Below, one piece after another: positions 16,669 to 20,701 of a stretch of 20,701 nt of DNA. Made by a program: the position numbers and the translations under genes. The DNA is taken from assembly GCA_003427395.1 (NCBI GenBank), contig BFEA01000037.1:233007-253707 (forward strand), given 5' to 3'. The notes beneath the pieces are model-generated. The model saw only the letters and a list, made by a program, of their open reading frames with translations, was not told the DNA's origin and searched no databases. Numbering within the stretch: the stretch's first letter is position 1; every line of letters starts with the position of its first letter. This DNA is from Chara braunii. Its lineage: Eukaryota > Streptophyta > Charophyceae > Charales > Characeae.

Positions 16669-17099
16669 TGGTTCGTAGGTTCTCTATTCTGGCGCCAGCG
16701 CTGTCTGGAAGCTTCATAGGATGTATCAGAGATGCTTCGTTGCATATATTTTCGTTGGCTCACCTGCAGTGTGAACAGGAGATAGCACTGGGCGTGGTGG
16801 GTCCCTGGGTTGACAGGAACGCCACCTGCAATCGGACTTGTCTTCTTCGTTACTCAGCATGCATGCAGACAGATGGTGATCAAGCTGGCGACTTGCGCCC
16901 ACACAAAGCTCAGAGATAACGAAGCCAAAAACACAGATCAGATTCAAACTTGTCTCGATTGGCTATGGCCGATCACTGTACTCCCAGCAACTTGTTCGCA
17001 CACACACCCTGGATCTCCCTGGATGTCCCACACACACCAACACAACACACTCATACGCACACACACACACACTAACTACACTAACTTGCAGCTATGGCC
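16669..17099. other. Leader remnant and CA-rich spacer
   Basis: Sequence downstream of the primer-binding site has no recognisable gag. Positions 16996-17073 are CA-rich, with a short (AC)n run near 17057-17072. The junction with the LTR of element B lies nearby but could not be fixed. Confidence 0.4.
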
Positions 17100-17717
17100 G
17101 CCGTCTACTTCCTAACACTACAAGCGGATATGGCCATGTCTTCCTCCTCTTAGCCCACTTCTCCTACGGGCAACTGCAGACCTCTGTACACAAGACGCTC
17201 CGACAGCGCTTCCACACGGCTCACAGGCAGAGCGAACGAATGAATGATCGCTGCCTCTTTATTTATACTTCAGATTGTCAAAGGTTTGTCCTTGAACGTC
17301 CGGCCCGGGGTGCTCACAGTCCCGCATGGTACTTGCTGACTTGACAAAGTGCGACCGGGACTGGGTGCCGCTGACTGGACTAGGTAGGGCTGCCCACTTG
17401 ACCACTTGCCTGCAGGCTGCATCCTAAGACTCACGAAGGGCCAATTCCGGATCTTCCGGAAAGCCGTAGACTTGACCCTTCGATACTGTAGCAGCTACGA
17501 CCTTGACTCTTCGACACCGTAGCAGCTACGACCCCTACCACTGCTAAGACTGCTAATCTACAGACCTACAACATCAATCAAACAGGCAACCTTCTGGACA
17601 CAGGTCGCAGGCTCAAGCACACACGGGGGCAACTAGTACTGTACATGGGTAAGGACGAGGTCTAGGGATCGAGCCCTAGGGACTGCATCTGCTACCCTAA
17701 AAGTGAAAACCGTTTCA
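17100..17717 (-). mobile_element. 3' LTR of element B (approximate extent)
   Basis: On the minus strand the purine-rich ggctgcgggag is followed by TGAAACGG at 17717, a plausible LTR start about 57 bp after the stop of the integrase tail. A TATAAATA box lies at 17267-17260, in the position expected for the U3 promoter. A roughly 33-bp segment with tgtagcagctacgacc is duplicated at about 17476-17540. The far end near 17100 is a guess, and no second copy of this LTR is in the window. Confidence 0.45.
17260..17267 (-). promoter_or_regulatory. TATA box in the LTR of element B
   Basis: TATAAATA on the minus strand, about 450 bp into the LTR. Placement is right for the element's own RNA polymerase II promoter. 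Assignment depends on the LTR call. Confidence 0.4.
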
Positions 17718-17773
17718 CTCCCGCAGCCCTAAATTTGAGGTCCTCTGAGAATACTTCAATGCAAGACAGGACC

Positions 17774-18273
17774 TTAACGTTGCCTTTCTTTGTCGTAGGC
17801 GTGGACAATGTCGGGAGTGGTCTCTAGAAGCTCTGCCTTTGTAAACCAGGGGTCATCCTCAGGTTCCAGATAGGCGAACCTGACCTTTTACTGCTTTTGT
17901 GGACGACCCCTACCTCCAGCTCAGAATACTTCCTCTTCCAAGATGCACTCTATATCATGCGTGTCATCCATATCCGGTTCGATTGACGTGACGGGAATTG
18001 CTGGCTGGTGACACAAGGTAATAACTTTGATGCATGGAAAACTGGATATGTGTGGAGGTGTCACGGTATCTCTATCGTGTAGGAAGGCCCATCGTCTCCG
18101 CCCTTTACTTCTATGACAAGCCACGGTCTCCTATACGTGGGTAACAACTTTTGTGAGATGTTCTCTTCTGGGGCGAACTCCTTCGACTTGATCCAGACTA
18201 AATCTCCTACCTGGAACTGCGATGGGCGACGATGCTTATTCGCTTGCTGTGTTACGATCCTGGTCATTCCCAA
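17774..18273 (-). pseudogene. Integrase C-terminus and chromo-like tail of element B
   Basis: Coding begins in NKHRRPSQFQVGDLVWIKS and continues with KLLPTYRRPWLVIEVKGG and SYTIEIP to a TGA at 18061. It then reads HLHTYPVFHASKL, the conserved end of the SH3-like domain. After a frameshift near 18010 it passes through DTHDIECILEEEVF, meets a stop near 17924, reads GRGRPQKQ, a TAA at 17890, then KVRFAYLEPEDDPWFTKAELL and HAYDKERQR, ending at TAA 17776-17774. Arrangement and wording parallel the element A tail (DVHDILEHRG, GRGRPPKP). The domain identity is firm; the product is dead. Confidence 0.75.
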
Positions 18274-18385
18274 AGTGCAAATTCACAATGAAAGACAATG
18301 CCACCCAATTGCGAAAGAAATGAAAACACTTGCAAAGAGATAGAGACCAAAGAAGAGAGAGAGAAGAAGAAGAAGAAGAAATGCA
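18274..18385. other. Deletion junction with (GAA)n
   Basis: About 110 bases join the reverse transcriptase fragment to the integrase C-terminus of element B. They contain a GAA trinucleotide run at 18362-18381 and otherwise nothing identifiable. About 2 kb of pol normally lies between the joined domains. Confidence 0.65.
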
Positions 18386-18740
18386 CGAAAGTGGTTCCAC
18401 GTTCTTAACAGTGACGGCATTCAACCCACGATAATCAATGCGGTCTAAGTTCACCCTCCTTTTTGGGCACAAATAAGACATGAGCACAATAAGGAGATGA
18501 GCTGGGGCAAATCCATCCTTTTTCATTTAGTGCTTGCAGTTGTTTCTTGAGTTCTTCAAGTTCCCTAGGAGACATATGATAGATGGGACCCTTGGGAATC
18601 TTACTAACATGAATCTCAATCATGTGTTCGATAGCACGCTCAGTGATTCCCGTTGTTTCAGTTTGTAAGTCCTTATACTCATCAAGTAACCTCTCAATAG
18701 AAGGAGGGTAGGATGAGGATTATTCTCCTACTCTTTAACG
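18386..18740 (-). pseudogene. N-terminal reverse transcriptase fragment of element B
   Basis: On the minus strand this reads LLDEYKDLQ, AIEHMIEIHVSKIPKGPIY, ELEELKKQLQALNEKGW and HVLFVPKKEGELR, then after a frameshift DYRGLNAVTVKNVEPL, where it breaks off. These are the linker and fingers blocks of a Ty3/gypsy reverse transcriptase. The catalytic Asp residues are not present. The element A counterpart has stop codons exactly where this copy has Lys codons, which helps place the lesions in A. Confidence 0.75.
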
Positions 18741-18750
18741 AGCACCATCA

Positions 18751-19209
18751 TCACATCCTGATCCAACTTCTTCTTTGAGACCATAGATTAAAGGTTGGGT
18801 AACTCATACAACAAAAAGACAGTGACGAGTCAGAGCCAGACTTATGATACAATTTAATCGCTCTTAATTCGGACTTTTCGTCCTTAAGCCTTACGATCTT
18901 GTCCTTGAACCTAACTTCTAGGTCGGCTTCCTCGTGCCAATCCATTCCCAGGATCATGTCAAAGGGTAGGTTCTTCTCAATTAGGAAGGGTATTTCGTGT
19001 AAGATCTTTTTTCCTTCCTTAGTCTTGAAAGGACATTTGGCATGATCGACATATTGAGATACAATAATCGTGCTCTTGTCAACTAACAGAGACGTGATAG
19101 GTCGCGGCAAGTCCCTTACCTTCATTCCCAGATGCAACTTACGAATTGCCTTCTCTGAGATGTAGGACCGCGTTGATCCTGGATCTAACAAGGATCCTGG
19201 ATCTAACAA
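18751..19209 (-). pseudogene. Aspartic protease domain of element B
   Basis: On the minus strand the active-site segment reads LLDPGSTRSYIS, so the usual Asp-Ser/Thr-Gly is Asp-Pro-Gly. Downstream are FLIEKNLPFDMILGMDWHEE (intact FDxILGMDW hallmark) and a charged linker. An 18-bp tandem duplication around 19177-19212 repeats the LLDPGS codons, and sequence before it is unrelated, so the start is not native. The Pro next to the catalytic Asp and the missing N-terminus make activity unlikely. Confidence 0.7.
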
Positions 19210-19210
19210 G

Positions 19211-19727
19211 GAACCTACTCGCGTTGTTGCACTTTTTCTTAGTCAGGCCACTTCAGGCGACGAAGAAAACCAACAGGCTGTCACGCAGGATTTTTGATGT
19301 GATTGCAATAAATAAAATAAATTAGATAATGCAAATCCCTTCCTGTTGTGAGCGTCCAGCTTCGAGCGAGACCCTTCAATTGCGGTCTTCGCCGGTCCCC
19401 GGTCTTAGGAATCTTTTATTTTGATTCGGAACAGCAGAGAATTATGCAAATAAATAATTATAAAATTGTGAGGTGTTATGCATGCATCAGTTATGTCAAT
19501 CTGATTTTGAGAACTATGACAGAAACATTCGCAAGGGCAATCATCATGCAAGAACGATGAAGAAAATAAGACTAGCTGACTTTAGCAAAGACAAGGGCGA
19601 TTGAATGAGGGAAGAATAAGAACTCATAAGAATCCCGGAAAGTACACATAAGCAACCATGGTCAGCACCTCACAAGAGTTCTCACTCATCCCTCTAGTCA
19701 GCCTCTCTCAATCTCTCATCTTGCTAT
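19211..19727. other. Non-coding stretch
   Basis: Nothing recognised. A/T-rich around 19296-19335 and 19440-19470. A plus-strand frame of 70 codons at 19348-19560 has no family resemblance. Confidence 0.45.
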
Positions 19728-20372
19728 TCATCTTTGGTGTTGAGAACCACGCCCGCGTACAGTCTGAGATTGAGGCCTCGTGACAAAGAGCCACCTGAAG
19801 CCAGCAAGCTCTGAGCATGACCATCCGAGGCACATGACGCNGTAGTTAACCATGGAGCAAAACTCCTCCCACAAAGTAGNNAGTCCNTCCACTGAAAAGA
19901 CTCCTCGCCCGAGGTAGGGGTACTCGGTGGGTTCGNTCAGTGCCTCAACTTNGATCACTGCCGNAGAGATATACCTCTTTGCCAAGTCAACCATATCCAG
20001 CCAACTCGTGTCATCCGTNAGAAGAGAAGGAACAGGAGGCTTGGGGTAGTCAGTATAGAGCTTTGGCCCAAAGNTGCGGATCAGCGTAGTGCCACCCTCA
20101 TCGAGCTCCCTCTCTCTCTGCTCAAGGTATTTGGTAGCTAAGATCCAGACAGGGTCAAAANGCTCATGAGCCTCCTTGCCNTNTTTCAGGTATGGCCTNA
20201 AGTCATGGATAGTACCGTCAGCAAAACTGGTCTGGACAACAAAGATTGACAGGTCCCCCTGTCTGAAGCCGATGGCATTGACATACTGGTAACGGATGGC
20301 CTCCTTGCATGAAAGCTGGTTGAGATTGGTCAGCACTGACTCGCTGACCAGGACGGATTGGACCGTACTCAT
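19728..20372 (-). CDS. Unrecognised open frame with ambiguous bases
   Basis: The minus-strand frame from ATG at 20372 encodes about 214 residues and stays open upstream to about 20452. I do not recognise it. The composition is protein-like and not repetitive: stretches such as KEAIRYQYVNAIGFRQGDLS, DPVWILATKYLEQRERELDE and SWLDMVDLAKRYIS suggest a soluble, helix-rich protein. There is no signal peptide or membrane segment and no known motif. Thirteen single N bases fall inside. The C-terminal part after RWLFVTRP looks like run-on. It could be an exon, a gag-like element protein, or a clade-specific family. Confidence 0.35.
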   Translation of the reverse strand: MSTVQSVLVSESVLTNLNQLSCKEAIRYQYVNAIGFRQGDLSIFVVQTSFADGTIHDXRPYLKXGKEAHEXFDPVWILATKYLEQRERELDEGGTTLIRXFGPKLYTDYPKPPVPSLXTDDTSWLDMVDLAKRYISXAVIXVEALXEPTEYPYLGRGVFSVXGXXTLWEEFCSMVNYXVMCLGWSCSELAGFRWLFVTRPQSQTVRGRGSQHQR

Positions 20373-20470
20373 GAATGTCTTATTTGTCGTCCGCTGATTA
20401 TCAGTNACTTGATCANTGATCTNGTTACANAACTGATTGCTGAATTGTTTGCTGGATTACTGATATGAAT

Positions 20471-20518
20471 GCTGATCCGGTTGCCGATTCGGTTGCAGAT
20501 TCGGCTGCTGATCTGATT
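20471..20518. repeat. 12-bp tandem repeat, four units
   Basis: Four consecutive 12-mers: gctgatccggtt, gccgattcggtt, gcagattcggct and gctgatctgatt. Related ctgatt words continue on both sides (20395-20610). The period is a multiple of three, so it could encode a 4-residue repeat on either strand, but no surrounding frame supports this. Confidence 0.85.
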
Positions 20519-20607
20519 GTTAAACTACTTACTGATCTTTTTGCCTTTCTAATTACCGCTGATCAGAACACTTGATACAACTGCTTGGACTGATTACTTG
20601 CTGATCT

Positions 20608-20701
20608 GATTGCTGTTCTAAAAACTGGCTGGTTGCTGTTCTGAAAACTGACTGGCTGCTGTTCTGAAAACTGACTGGTTGCTGTTCTGAAAACTGACTG
20701 G
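20608..20701. repeat. 23-bp tandem repeat running off the window
   Basis: Units at 20608, 20631, 20654 and 20677 have the consensus ggttgctgttctg then aaaactgact. The last three differ by one base, the first is more diverged, and the array continues past the end. It grows out of the ctgatt-rich 12-bp region, as if both derive from one ancestral word. Confidence 0.9.

Larger units (their letters stand above)
17718..19210 (-). mobile_element. Internally deleted Ty3/gypsy retrotransposon (element B)
   Basis: On the minus strand the order is protease, N-terminal reverse transcriptase, a short junction, integrase C-terminus, chromo-like tail and LTR. The catalytic part of reverse transcriptase, RNase H and the integrase core are absent. 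Its proteins resemble those of element A but differ enough to be another lineage or an old copy. The gag side ends abruptly near 19210, where unrelated sequence begins. Confidence 0.8.

Noticed and set aside
17660-17690. tRNA B-box-like gggctcgatccc on the minus strand
   Set aside because: No A box, no acceptor stem and no cloverleaf; it lies in the LTR of element B.

Overview
The window looks like repeat-rich nuclear DNA from a eukaryote, most likely a plant or streptophyte alga. Evidence: decayed Ty3/gypsy LTR retrotransposons with chromo-like C-termini, a primer-binding site resembling the plant initiator-Met type, and a split gene exon of a plant-type divergent PAP2 (DUF212-like) protein with a recognisable intron acceptor. 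A charophyte such as Chara would fit, but that is only a guess. Nothing bacterial (operons, Shine-Dalgarno sites, CRISPR) is visible.

Layout. 1-1106: non-coding, with a long (GA)n and a long (CT)n tract in inverted arrangement. 1107-1315: tandem pair of a ~117-bp dispersed repeat; the minus strand of the first copy holds a complete hammerhead-ribozyme catalytic core. 1329-1464: CGTTCGGG-rich GC island and T23. 1532-1821: TGGACTGCAC minisatellite. 1822-3334: non-coding, with further copies of the 117-bp repeat and a small A-tailed element. 3335-4565: tandem array of foldback units whose arms end in C-run/G-run pairs. 4566-5866: non-coding.

5867-12076: plus-strand Ty3/gypsy element (element A): gag, protease, reverse transcriptase, RNase H, N-terminal and C-terminal integrase, polypurine tract and probable 3' LTR. 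It carries many stops and frameshifts, altered catalytic residues, and foreign DNA in place of the integrase core. 12077-13588: non-coding. 13589-14200 (minus): last exon of the PAP2-like host gene, the only convincing host coding sequence. 14201-15726: probable intron with several tandem duplications. 15727-16668: diverged second copy of element A's LTR, followed by a primer-binding site. 17100-19210 (minus): a second, internally deleted Ty3/gypsy element (element B) with its LTR. 19728-20372 (minus): an unrecognised open frame containing 13 of the 17 single N bases seen in 19841-20430. 20471-20701: 12-bp and 23-bp tandem repeats running off the end.

The genes form no pathway. One host exon sits among retroelement debris and satellites. 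The most unusual items are the hammerhead-like core in a dispersed dimeric repeat and the foldback array.
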